Shown here one piece after another: positions 54,075-64,000 of a stretch of 64,000 nt of DNA (positions are counted from its first letter, which is position 1; every line of letters starts with the position of its first letter). The notes under the pieces are model-generated. The model was not told the origin of the DNA, did not search any database, and saw only the letters and a list, made by a program, of their open reading frames with translations. The DNA is taken from contig CATNEN010000038.1 in the NCBI GenBank assembly GCA_950097015.1, positions 10,474,001 to 10,538,000 of the forward strand, given 5' to 3'. The position numbers and the translations under genes were made by a program. The DNA is from Macrostomum hystrix (lineage: Eukaryota > Platyhelminthes > Macrostomidae).

Positions 54075-57000
54075 ATGCTGTGCTTTTTGACCCTGGTACT
54101 GAGCTGTGCCGCTGCTACGCTTTCATATCGACAATTCGAAATTGTGAGCCTCGGCTGCTACGTAGACGGCAACGATGGAGAAAGAGATCTACAGGGCTTG
54201 AAGAACTGCCAGGGATTCAACAGGATTGGCAGTGTGGATGTCTGGCACTTTGATGCTGGTATCCGCACCGACTTGATGACCCTGGAGCTGTGTAGCGGCT
54301 TCTGCGCTCTGGGCGGCTTCCAGTTCATGGCTATACAGGGCAGGCCTTGGTGCTTCTGTGGCAACTCGTACGGCTCGCAGGGACGAGCACCTGACAGTGA
54401 ATGCTCTGTTACTTGTTCGGAAAATATCAACCAGATTTGTGGAGGCCCATTTCGAAACAGTGTGTTCCAAATTAACTATTTATACATCTACAACAGTAAA
54501 TGCAGTGAGTAAGACAAAAAAAATTTCAACAATGTGATGCTTTTCAGTTCGTTTTTATTCACCTGCTTCCATGAGTCTAATCGGACCTGATCTGATCTGA
54601 TTGAAAAAGCAAGTTTTCGTTGTTGGCAATTCAATTAATGCTGGTTGAGAGTTGACCAAGGAATGTTTTTTGATTCATCAAGCAGTATAATTATTTTCGC
54701 TTATTTAGCGTTTATAACGAGTACATGCATGGTTAATTAAAAATAAAATATCAAATAAAAATACCAGAAGCATCAATAAAAGGCAAAAAAGCTAACAAAA
54801 TATTCAACACTTTTATAAATAAACTTTTCGAAACGGCGAACTAAGAACAGAAGTTTAAACTTAACCAGGGATATAGGAGACATATTGTTACTTTGCTTAG
54901 GGAAAAGGACCACAGAAAATTAGAACAGTTACAATAACCGTTCTAAAAACTAGCGGCTTTGTTGATCTAGTTGATCAATTGCAATAAAGCAGAAAATGAA
55001 CTTTGATTGTAGAGAGCAGTAAAAGTCGCTATATGTTCAACACACTACTTAAAGTAATTCTATAGAGAAACCTAAGCTATGATTGTTAATCGATTTTTAG
55101 GAATGAGTCATACGCTATTTTTAGAAACAAAGTCATGTGACATGAAACCGGAGAACCGGTTCTCGACAGCAGTATTTTCTTGAATTCCAAATATGTTAAT
55201 GTTCACCTGAAAACCCCCAAAACGCAGCTGAACAAACAAGTTTGACCTCACTGTGTAAACATGTATGCCCTATGCAAACACGCGGTCCTAAACCGGTTTT
55301 CCGGTAATTTTACTATATTTTACTATAATATAATTTTACTAAATTTTACTATAATTACAAGCGAAAATCCGAGCCAAGAATTCAGACTCGGAGCAGTCCA
55401 CCGGGTTTTAAGGAAGTTTAAGGAAGAAGAAGAGGACTCATCTCTGACGGAAAGACAAGTGGTAAGCGCTTTACTAGACTAAGTTACTTATTGCTAGCAG
55501 TCATTTTGAATTGAATTAAAGTCATGAGAGTATATTAGTGTCGACCCATTTGAGAAAGGCCACCTTGTTTCCTAGGACACATTCCTAGAGAATTATTGAT
55601 TGAGTTAACGGATTGATTTGAGTTATCCGTTACCTTTCGGACATAACAAAGAAGACGCCCTTAAGGAGGACCTATTAAAAGAAACAAAAAAAATTTTTGG
55701 GCACACGTTTTATTGTTAATTCCGAGCTCGTTGACATTGTTAGGAGTTCTGATTCGCTATCGTCACCGGTTGACCTACAGATACGATTTAAGCACAGCCT
55801 AGAGAGCGGTCCGCTTTGCAACTTCAGACTTCCAAGGAGAAGAATACTTGTCAGAAACCCACTACACAAGCGAAGAAGCGAACACCCGGCCGGACAATGA
55901 TATGTAGTGACCTTCGAGAAATTTCTATTCGTACGTTTTCTAGAAAGTTCTGTGTCTGAAACAATTTCCCATTTACTGTATTTCAATATATTTAATTATT
56001 AACAAGCATTCGCATTCTGCTGGTAAAACTAGCGATAAATAACTAGCAGTATTTTCTTAACAATCATTTTGTTATAATGCATTATATTTTTCTAGAACTT
56101 TCCGGAAGATTATCTCAACATTATAAATATACAGCAGCTCAGCTGGAATCTCTTCACTAACCCCCTTTTTCTAGATTCCAATAACATTATTCTATAAACC
56201 CATTAACCAATTGAACCACCGCCTTTACGCCTCATTTATTAAAACACCTCTACAGATAATTCGAGATACTCGCGCAGAAGAGATTAATCTCAATAAGTGT
56301 CACGTGACTTTCTTAATTCCTAGGCAATTGTTCCCCATTGTCTAGAAGTGGAATTTTCTCTTCTAAACGTGTAATAAAAATCACTAAGCATAGCAGATTT
56401 TTCAGCATTCTGATTCCAGTGTCTTTGGATTATTATTGGATTATTGTCAGTGGATTATTATTATTTTTAATCAGCGTAACGTCTAATTAAGAACATACTA
56501 CGAGCGTAGCAAACAGAAAAAAACTGAAATCAGATCACACGCTTGATTAAACAACGACAAGACAACATAGAACCGACATATAGTTTTTATTTTCGTATTA
56601 TTTGTATGGGAAAATTTTTACCATTCTTTCTTCAAAACGATGCAAAAATGTCCTAGAGAAAAAAAAGAACAGTTGGTCCAGTTATTGAAACCTCAAGAGC
56701 AAAATGGGTTCCCTGAATAATTCTAAAGATTTTTTATACTACGAAGGTTGACCGACAGGTACAGACATTTTAGAGATTTTCCGTTCTACTTATCAAGATT
56801 GAGTTCACCAAATCTCAGTCAGCTCTAGGCACGAACAAAATACTTGCCGACTACGTCGTTAAACGCATTCCATTCGGCACAGCTGCAAACTCCAGCAGGT
56901 GGCACTGCCCAGTCTCCGGGATGAAGATCGCGGCCTCGCAGCCACAGGAGCGCTCAGGGTCCTGCTGACAGGTGCGTCCACAGCTGCGAGGCCGATGAAC

Positions 57001-59897
57001 GTTCGGTTTCCAGGAAAGAACTGGTCACCTTCAATTCGGATTAGTGGTTTAAATTAGGAGCATGAAACTGAAGCACCATAAAATAAGTATTCAATCTTCA
57101 AGTCTTTGGTTAATTAGGAGGCCGGCATTGCATACTTCTTCTGCTGTCAAGAAAACTTAATCATTACTCATTTCTACCAATGAAGTTCTTTGAAATAACA
57201 CATTTGACTCACGAATTTTATAGTTTATACGGAAAACGCCGTTCTTAAATGGGCCTCCACAAATCTGAGTGAAATTAGCCGGCAGACATTGGCAGAGAGT
57301 TACAGACAGACGCCGACGCACACATGACACATATGAAGTATTACGTCTACTCACGCACTGAAATTATTTTCATTACATTATACGGTACACAATTCATTCT
57401 TCTCTAACTAGTATTTGCTTTTTTAGAACATAAAAAGCTAAAAACTCAGCACAAAAAATCGAAGCGAACTGTTTCGGTAACCTTTGCTAGAAAATTTTTA
57501 GAGAACCTGCGCCGCGACATGAAAGGAAAAAATTGTTTGAGTCTTCAGTCTATTCAGCGGATGATAGAGCAGGAAGCCTGGTCATTGACAACAATGGCGG
57601 CCTATTGTTGTGAATGGTTTGGGTATATTTTGGCTTCTGATTAAGACTCATTATTTTACTCACGACTTCCATAAGCAAAAAATTGTGTTGAAAAAAGCAG
57701 AAGAAAATTCTGGATGGCAAATTTTCTTTGAGGAAAAAAGCAAATGCTTTGCCGCTCGGACTTTTCTAAAGAATGTCCTTTATTTAGCCCTGCGACTCTG
57801 ATTGGTTGGGAAGGCGATATATTAGCAAGCTTTTAACAGCCTGTCTGCGCATCACCTTGATGCGAGTTTGAAAATGCGTCCGTTTTACCTTTACTCGAGT
57901 TTGACTTCCAGTAAGTTTGCTTGTGCCGATAATTTGTGTTGACATCGGAAAGTCAGTCAGTCAGTCAGGCAGTCCTGTACAATCTTGCAGTTCTGAGCTG
58001 GGTTTCAATTGCGAAGTCCTGTCCTGGACAGTCGAAAGTCTTCACTCCGAGCAGCGATTCGTTGCAGCTTGGTCCCGAAGGTGTCTACCAGTGCTTAGGG
58101 CCAGTGAAGTTGAGCACTCTGTCCGGCTGCCTGATGCAGTGCCGCAAGGCTGATTGCTATGCTGTGAGCTTCTCGAGCTCGACCGGCTTGTGCCACCTGG
58201 TTGTGTCTGGCAGGGCTGACCTGAATGCACAGTGCGGCGGAAGCAACAGCAGCGGCAGCCAGATTGTGCTGACAACATCCGACTTTAGCCGCCTCGCAGC
58301 CCAGGGTGTCAGCGAGTTTTTTACCAGTGAGACACTCTCGAATCAAATTTTTCACCTGATGCGGATAAGCAAATCAGCCTTAAGGTTGATTAGGCTTCAA
58401 CCTGTGAATAATAGCATCTGCCTGTCGCACCAAGGTCCCTGAGTTCGATTCCGCGACGGGACTACATTTGGGGCGCAGCCGAGTAGAGAGAGCTTTTGGG
58501 AGGTCGTGCAATTTACGCCCTTAGTTGCCAACCTTTATTGCACAGCAAAGTGCACACACCTTTGTCAGTGTGTGCTCAGGAGTCGCTGGCTGCGGGTCGG
58601 CAATCAGCAAATGATTTGCCAGTGCGCGCAGCCCTCCTGCAAATATTATTAACATTATGCAAGTAAATATCTATGAATTCTATGAAACGCAACATGCAAT
58701 CGCGCAGACATCAGCGCGGGCCCTTCGGGTTCAGTGCAGCGGTTCGAAGTCCCTGCCGACGGCTGCTACACTGTGGCGGCAAAAGGCGCTACCGGAGGCG
58801 GCGTCTGGATCACCGCTGGCGGCGGCAGTGGCGGCGCCTCCTACAAGGTCGGCGGCTTCGGCGCAGCAGTCTATGGCAATTTCAGCCTGCAGCGCGGCGC
58901 CAACCTCAGCGTGGTTGTTGGTCAACGAGGCGGCGATGCTCAGCTCTCCGTTGGCGCGTCCGCTGGCGCTGGCGGGGGCGGCGGCAGTTTTGTGTACCTT
59001 CAACATAGAAACCGCTCGGGAGATTCGGCGGCCCAGCCGATGCTGCTGCTGGCTGCGGGAGGCGGTGGCGGCGGATTCAGCGGCGGAAAAGGTTGGAGTT
59101 CAGGTCAAGGTTGGAATCGGGTCAGATGTCCAGCCGCAGCTATTGCGCAGCGCATCTGACGGTTGTGGATGTCTGTTCAGTCCATGGACTGGGGGACGAC
59201 ACACTACCCCAGCTTATGCTGGCACCCATTTAACAGCTGGATGAATTGCTGGAATGTTGAGACTTGAAGGTCGTGAAATTTGACGCCCTGACCACTAGGC
59301 AAACCCAGGAAAACCTCACTTTTTAAGCCGACGTAATAAAAAAAGTATATTTTTGACTTTAACTAAAGGCACTCTAAAATGAAACTGACAATGAACCTGC
59401 GCTTCCTTGTTGAAGGGTCTGACGGTCAGCAGGGATTCAACGGCAGCAACTCCACCAGCGCAGTCTCTGCCAACATCGGCATCGGCGGCATTGATGGTCA
59501 GCCCGGAGGTCTTGGCGTCGGCTTGATCACCGGTGGCAACCCGTCGTCTGGTCGCGGAGGTCCTGGCGCCGGCTGGTTTAGATCGGGCATCGGCGGTGAC
59601 TTTTCGCTGGACGGTGGCGCTGGAGGGTCGCTGAACTCCAGCTGGAGCGGCGGAGTCGGTGGTTACGGTGGCATCGGCGGCTTCGGTGGCTTCGGCGGCG
59701 GCGGTGCTGGCGCCGGCAGCGGCGGCGGCAGCGGCGGCGGGGGCGGATTCAGCGGCGGAGGAGCCGGTGCGGGCAGCCAGGGCGGCGGCGGTGGCGGTTC
59801 AGCGTGCTTTGGTTCAGGCTGCGTCACGAAGGTGCCGACGGATGATCAGCTGCATGGCTGGGTGAGCGTTGAGCTGCGTCGAGCCGGGAGCTGTTGA
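54075..59897 (+). CDS. Secreted WSC / PAN-like / glycine-rich protein, four exons
   Basis: Exon 1 (54075-54504): signal peptide MLCFLTLVLSCAAATLS, then a WSC domain (LGCYVDGN...LCSGFCALGGFQFMAIQGRP + WCFCGNSYG...CSENINQICGGPF). It ends TGCA|GTGAGT, phase 1. Exon 2 starts at 57991 (after ATCTTGCAG, matching phase 1) and carries a Cys-rich PAN/apple-like module (CLMQCRKADCYAVSFSSSTG + LCHLVV); its 3' donor near 58307 is not certain. Exon 3 (58740-59091, phase 0 entry) and exon 4 (59416-59897) join exactly in phase 1 (K|GSDGQQGF) and form an ALK/LTK-type glycine-rich domain starting FEVPADGCYTVAAKGA, ending CFGSGCVTKVPTDDQLHGWV + SVELRR. WSC and PAN modules bind carbohydrate or protein; the role here is unknown. 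Introns 2 and 3 contain SINE copies. The exon 1-2 join across 3.5 kb is the weakest; if wrong there are two genes. Confidence 0.68.
54505..56779 (+). other. Large intron of the WSC gene, first part
   Basis: AT-rich, no exon recognised. Short plus-strand frames near 55261-55482 and a minus-strand one at 55986-55675 have no domain. A patch near 55370-55440 (AAGGAAGTTTAAGGAAGAAG) is slightly coding-like but unassigned. Confidence 0.4.
56840..57330 (-). pseudogene. Inverted partial copy of WSC and PAN-like exons
   Basis: On the minus strand, 57300-57212 reads CQCLPANFTQICGGPFKNGV + FRINY, the C-terminal end of a WSC domain, and ends at a donor (TTC|GTGAGT). Further on, about 57000-56850, comes SCGRTCQQDPERSCGCEAAI + FIPETGQCHLLEF, a Cys-rich PAN-like segment, then a stop. 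Both match the exon types of the plus-strand gene that surrounds it. No signal peptide or upstream half of the WSC domain was found, so it is a fragment or a gene with missed exons. Confidence 0.55.
58388..58640 (+). repeat. tRNA-derived SINE in an intron of the WSC gene
   Basis: GTGAATAATAGCATCTGCCT (A-box region) then CTGAGTTCGATTCCGCGACG (B box). The body contains GGAGGTCGTGCAATTTACGC-like sequence that resembles 59265-59300. The whole lies between exons 2 and 3. Confidence 0.6.
59165..59330 (-). repeat. SINE of the same family, in the last intron of the WSC gene
   Basis: On the minus strand: GCCTAGTGGTCAGGGCGTCA head, then CAGCTGTTAAATGGGTGCCA and CCCAGTCCATGGACTGAACA, matching body blocks of 20963-21252 in order. 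Its B box is decayed. Confidence 0.7.
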
Positions 59898-60019
59898 TGT
59901 TCGTTTCGTCTTACAGTGGCAAGTAAAAAATTGCTAACTTTAGTAAAAAAATGTCTTACCTGATAATGATTTTCGCTTTGCTTAACAGAAGAAGAATAAA
60001 TAACAGAGTTATTCACGAT
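59898..60019. other. 3' flank of the WSC gene
   Basis: Probable 3' UTR; AT-rich with no clear AATAAA close to the stop (GAAGAATAAATAAC at about 59991 is a candidate polyadenylation signal). Confidence 0.4.
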
Positions 60020-60295
60020 TCTTGTCGGAGACCCCGCACAACTAACATTGAAACTGTATAAATCTCAATGGCAAATCCATATTGGTTCGAAAACGAAACA
60101 ACAATTTAATCAATCCAAAACAGTTAACGACATGCTTACACGATAAAATTTCGTGAGCAGAGAATCTCGACAATGGCGACGTTTTGAGATTCTGGAAGTT
60201 GCTTTATCGGATAGAGCGGAAATTGTAGACCATATATTTTAGTAGATACAGAAAAAAAATGTGGGTCTTTGAAATAACACGTAGTCTTTGAAAAA
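60020..60295. repeat. Dispersed repeat, copy 1 (with 62215-62470)
   Basis: Shared blocks with 62215-62470 are GATTCTTGTC(G/A)(G/A)AGACCC, AAATCCATATTGGTTC(G/A)AAA and AAAAATGTGG(G/T)T(C/A)(T/-)TTTGAAATA. Diverged, same orientation, no coding capacity. Confidence 0.7.
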
Positions 60296-60820
60296 ACGGT
60301 TGACCCAATTTCTGAAGCATAAATTATACTGGCTAACAAACATATTTTTCTCCGGCTACCACTGTACTTGCACTACAGCATGCGACTTTTTAATTTCCGC
60401 CAAATTCACGCAAGTGAGTTTTACTGTCTGTGTAAAAAATCAAAAATATTTTATTAGCAGTCGCCTAATCAGGTTGAAATATCGCTATCGGTATAGAAGC
60501 CAAAACAGTTTCGGATGCAGCTGTAGAACAGAACCAGCCACTGTTGCTTGCTGGAACACGAAAAAGCGATCCTTTGATGAAGATTCCTGGCAGAAAATCC
60601 TTCAATCAGGACATGCCAGTTAAAAATAATTTTCTTGTTATTGATTGAAACTGTTTTAAAATTATTTTGATTCTTAACTACATAGCTCTGATCAATATTT
60701 AATTCTGGACTAGTCGTCTACACTAATATAGATTAATGTTTTTTCTTTAGGCCACAAAAACAATAATTTACACTTCTCACCTGTTTCTCCCATAAGTTTT
60801 GCGTCTGCTAAATTAATACA
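60296..60820. other. AT-rich DNA
   Basis: A 111-codon plus-strand frame (60288-60623) has no recognisable feature. Nothing else. Confidence 0.4.
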
Positions 60821-60824
60821 GCTC

Positions 60825-61730
60825 GCGATCAGTTTGCTCCGACCCCTGCGTCTCTAACCCTTCCACTCCGGCCCCTGCTCAATCCAGTTCTGCCCGGCCC
60901 CGGCTTAGGCCACCCTCCTTTATCATTGTTTGTCGCTCGCCCATTGGCTGCCCCCTGCGCCGTCTTCGCTAGTCCAATCAGGCCTCTCGCCAAGGAGACT
61001 TCTGATTGGCTAGCCGGCCTCCTTCTCTCTCTCTCGGCTCTCAGCCTTGTGTGTTTGCTCCCACCCCAGCCCTGCGTGGCTTAGCCCTACCCCGTCCAGG
61101 CCTATGCCCTCGCCCCGCCCCACGCTGTTATTTATTAGCGCGCGATGCCCCGCGCCTCCCGAGTACTATTGTGAGAACGCTGCCCTGAGTTAGAAGCGAA
61201 CAATCCATACAATAATAAACTACGCAGCCTGAGCTACACTAATTGCCATGAGTGCAGCGTTCGATCCCTCCCGGTAAGAAAAGCATTAACGAGTTATTTA
61301 TTTGTCCGTGCTCAAATCTTGTTCCTCTTCCCGACCTCTGCCAAAAGCTCATCATCATCATCTTTCTCCTCCAAAGTCTTCCCTCGAGTCTGCGAAGCGT
61401 CGGTACGCCTCCAGACCGTCATCCACCTCTCTCTGGGGCTGTCGAGTGGCTACCCGCTCGCAGTCAAAGCCTTCACGCATCCTTCTGTGCCGGGCTTAGC
61501 GAGTGTCTGTACGCTCCGAGCCCATCACGTCTCTCCTCGGAGTGTCGGAACGCCTCGAGGGTCGCTGCTTCCCATCCCTCCTCCCCCGGCAAGCTTTGGG
61601 CGGTCCGTACCCGAACCCCTACTACCGCGTCGGCGAACTGCCAGTACTGCGGTACTGATAAACTACAACATTTACAGGACTCACAGTAATTTTTGGTCAG
61701 GCTTGCTTATCGAAACGAAGCAAAGGCGCA
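60825..61730. other. GC/pyrimidine-rich block, possible LTR or retroelement end
   Basis: Sharply different from its surroundings. It has several CCAAT boxes (CCCATTGGCTGCC, GTCCAATCAGG, CTGATTGGCTAG), a C-rich stretch, then AATAATAAACTACGCAGC (a polyadenylation-type signal) near 61208 and GAGTGCAGCGTTCGATCCCT near 61250. That order (CCAAT promoter, then poly-A signal) is what an LTR looks like. Only one copy is present here, so it could be a solo LTR. Open frames over it are low complexity. Confidence 0.4.
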
Positions 61731-62214
61731 GAAAATACGACTTCTAAATTTAATTTATATATTTATTACATCGATTGTAACTTCATTCTATGCTAACGTA
61801 TATTTCATTTATACCATTTCATAAATGTACAGTTTATAACGACACAAAATATTAATTGTGTCACGCAGGGTACATACATTTAACGCGATTCGAAAGTACA
61901 GTTAAAGAAAAGTATGCCTTCAATGTTTCATTCTGAAGTACAGAACGCTACTAAAAGCTGCTTGGGGCAAAACAGCACGCGTGGCGTTTACAAAACCGTC
62001 AAAGCAGCATTAATTATACAATTGGAATTCATTTGCGCAGAATCTAGGATTGGTCTTAAAGCTTCCAATGGGGAAAGACCACGGGGATATTTCCAATACC
62101 CACGGCCTACTTCTCGATAGCTCTCGAATGACCGTCTTTCGTTGAAGTCCAACATATGGATAAAAATTTCCGCCATTTATTACGATAAACTAAATTTCGA
62201 GATATTCAGCGAAA
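61731..62214. other. AT-rich DNA
   Basis: No gene seen; a 68-codon frame at 61914 is featureless. Confidence 0.4.
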
Positions 62215-62470
62215 TTCAGCGATTCTTGTCAAAGACCCTGGTGTCAGCTGACATTGCCTTGTAATAAGCCTCTATGGTTAAATCCATATTGGTTCAAAAG
62301 TAAAATAATTAACAATATACTCAATACTCAAAATTGGTGGTTTTTCCTGCAGACACCCCCGACGAGAATGGTTGAATATCTCACCGATGCCGATTGTTCG
62401 TACGAGATTGGTTGAATATTTTGGCAGGTACAAAAAATGTGGTTATTTGAAATATCGGATATCCCCGAAG
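62215..62470. repeat. Dispersed repeat, copy 2 (with 60020-60295)
   Basis: See 60020-60295; this copy also carries two GAGAATGGTTGAATAT / GAGATTGGTTGAATAT phrases in tandem. Confidence 0.7.
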
Positions 62471-63211
62471 TCTTCCTACTGTTTTATGTAGTTCTGGTTG
62501 AAAGTGCGTATACTTCCAAATAAACTGGGTGTCCGCTTGATAGCTTTAGGCTGCCCATTTCGAAAATTGAAGGCAGAAAGCAGCGATAGGTTTATGACAA
62601 ACAGTGAATGTAGAAACATTACGATTCGGTTGAAAGTTATCGCGCAATTAGTAACTAGTGTCGAATGCGGCCGGGTCACACGACAGCACTACAATTAAAC
62701 GGACACAAGGGCATTTAGGATTGAAAAGACAGGCAAAAGAGGTAGGCCTAGAGAGATAGACGCCAAGCTGGTTCACATTGGTAACTGTGTTTTTAACGGC
62801 TTTTTTACCGGTAAAGCAATTATATATTCGCGAGGACACACCCTGGAACAATATTATGGCCAAAAAAACAGACTTTTGATATGTTTATAGGTTCGACGCA
62901 TTACAAGTTTGGTGGCAATTGTAAGTTTTTAAACCTCATTAGAAAACGCAAAAGCATTAACAAACAAATCGGCAAGGTGGTGGTCTTTGCTTTTTTAGGT
63001 GAAATCTACAACTTGTCAATTTTGTTTAATTAAGCGGGGCCGTCAAATTTAGCTCGGAATGTAGGCTCATTGCTCTACTGCACATGGAAAAGGTCTATTT
63101 ATTTGTCATACGAAAAAATCGAAAATCAATCAAATAAATTTTCTTTATTCTGACCGATCGAATCTACCCAGTTGACGTTCAGTCCTATGAAATGCTTTCA
63201 ACTGGCAGAGC
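62471..63211. other. 3' flank of the coiled-coil gene
   Basis: AT-rich DNA downstream (minus strand) of the stop at 63212. No gene seen. Confidence 0.4.
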
Positions 63212-64000
63212 TCAGGCCTGTCGCTGCGGTGTGCCAGGCAGACTGCGACCAGCCGATGACGATGTCGGCGTGACGCTGCCGATGTGCGCTCCAAACTGGG
63301 TGGCGGTTGCCGCTTCGGAGAGGCGGTGCGCCTTTTCACCGTCCAGTCGGCGAAGCTCCTGGCATAAATAACAGGACGAGGATGTCAAGAGTTTCCAGTG
63401 TTCGAAGTTCGAATATATTCTGGAGTAGATTGCGTTCTTTATCTTTGTCTGCTTAAGTATAATGTTGAGAGTTCTAATCGCTATAAGATAGTTTTTTGTG
63501 TTGGCCTAAAGTACCAAGATAAGGTGTTTTTACAAGTATAACAAATTGAGCTTTTAGTCTTTGTAATTCCGACAGGGGTTAGCTGTGGAAAATTTGAGTG
63601 CGGTTTGGCAGCATTCAGTCCATGGACTGAACATATCTGCGCAGCCTTTGCAATCCCTGCGCAATAGCTGCGGCTGTGCCACTGGATGTGCATCTGGCCC
63701 AACTGGGCTAGGTGTGATTTCTTTCTATTAGAAGTAGCGGTTTTGGCCTCGTTTTTCTGGCATCACAGCTGTTCAATTCCCAGTTTATAATCCGACGAAA
63801 AACGTTTCGTACCTCCTCAAAGTATCGTTGGATCTCTTTGCCGAGACGATCATTGTGCTCACGAAGCTCTCGTTGCCGTCTATCTCTCAGCGAGTCGAGA
63901 GTCTGCAGCTCGCTGACCGCCGAGCTGATCTGCTTGCGCTGAAACTCCTTGCGCACCTCCTTGAGCTTCTCCTTGTCTTTGTACTGCCTGTTGAACTCGC
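63212..64000 (-). CDS. Coiled-coil protein, last two exons (5' part outside window)
   Basis: Exon n-1 runs from the window edge (64000) to 63813 and ends GAG|GTACGA in phase 0. Exon n is 63358-63212, entered after TTATGCCAG, and stops at 63214-63212. The first reads EFNRQYKDKEKLKEVRKEFQ and continues as a heptad-like helix (LQTLDSLRDRRQRELREHND, LGKEIQRYFEE). The second gives ELRRLDGEKAHRLSEAATAT and ends in the Ser/Thr/Pro-rich tail SLPGTPQRQA. The exon join lengthens the helix in register, which supports it. I do not recognise the family. The exon-n stop makes this the C terminus. Confidence 0.65.
63600..63718 (+). repeat. SINE body fragment in the intron of the coiled-coil gene
   Basis: CAGTCCATGGACTGAACATA and GCGCAATAGCTGCGGCTGTG then CCCAACTGGGCTAGGTGTGA, matching the 3' half of 20963-21252 in the same order. 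The tRNA-like head is missing. Confidence 0.75.

Overview
This is a piece of nuclear genome from an invertebrate animal. Coding sequence is GC-rich and split by introns with ordinary GT-AG signals, the intergenic and intronic DNA is AT-rich, and there is a short internal TTAGGG tract. The genes (TBC1D20, a two-RRM SR splicing factor, ESS2/DGCR14, a HINT-type hydrolase, WSC and ALK-type glycine-rich domains) are metazoan. The repeat load (minisatellites, tRNA-derived SINEs, inverted-repeat DNA elements, Ty3/gypsy remnants, a Tc1/mariner copy) suggests a repeat-rich spiralian such as a free-living flatworm, but the sequence alone does not fix the species or the phylum.

Layout. 0-2 kb: 5' three exons of TBC1D20 (minus strand), with a minisatellite in the next intron. 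2-5.5 kb: two minisatellites with 28-bp and 30-bp units. 6.4-8.2 kb: an acidic/basic, low-complexity nuclear protein (minus). 9-16.4 kb: inverted-repeat DNA elements, a GC-rich block with a tRNA-like SINE head, and a decayed Ty3/gypsy element. 17.1-19.5 kb, 22.5-24.8 kb and 29.7-33.2 kb: three paralogous two-exon genes for small membrane proteins with a signal-peptide exon, a Ser/Tyr/Arg-rich ectodomain, one membrane helix and a PPxY tail. Their first exons are 61-64 nt long and are joined here by splice signals and reading phase. 34.5-35.8 kb: an SR protein of the SRSF4/5/6 type. 37.3-38.7 kb: ESS2. 38.7-42.3 kb: AT-rich DNA with dispersed repeats and a telomere-like tract. 42.3-45.7 kb: an LTR retrotransposon with gag and protease only. 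47.6-49.0 kb: a complete-ended but inactivated Tc1/mariner element. 49.5-50.0 kb: a membrane-anchored HINT-like protein. 51.4-52.7 kb: a PTB-like protein. 54.1-59.9 kb: a secreted WSC / PAN-like / glycine-rich protein on the plus strand, with a broken inverted relative inside its large intron. 60-63 kb: repeats. 63.2-64 kb: the C-terminal exons of a coiled-coil protein.

Two themes stand out. First, a small family of membrane proteins that single-exon ORF searches miss, because the signal peptide sits in its own tiny exon; at least one extra first-exon copy has lost its partner. Second, most introns are crowded with tandem arrays and SINE or MITE copies, some very homogeneous (32 identical 14-bp units). 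Several long ORFs in the window are by-products of satellites whose unit length is a multiple of three. All joins between exons are my reading of splice sites and phase, not transcript data.
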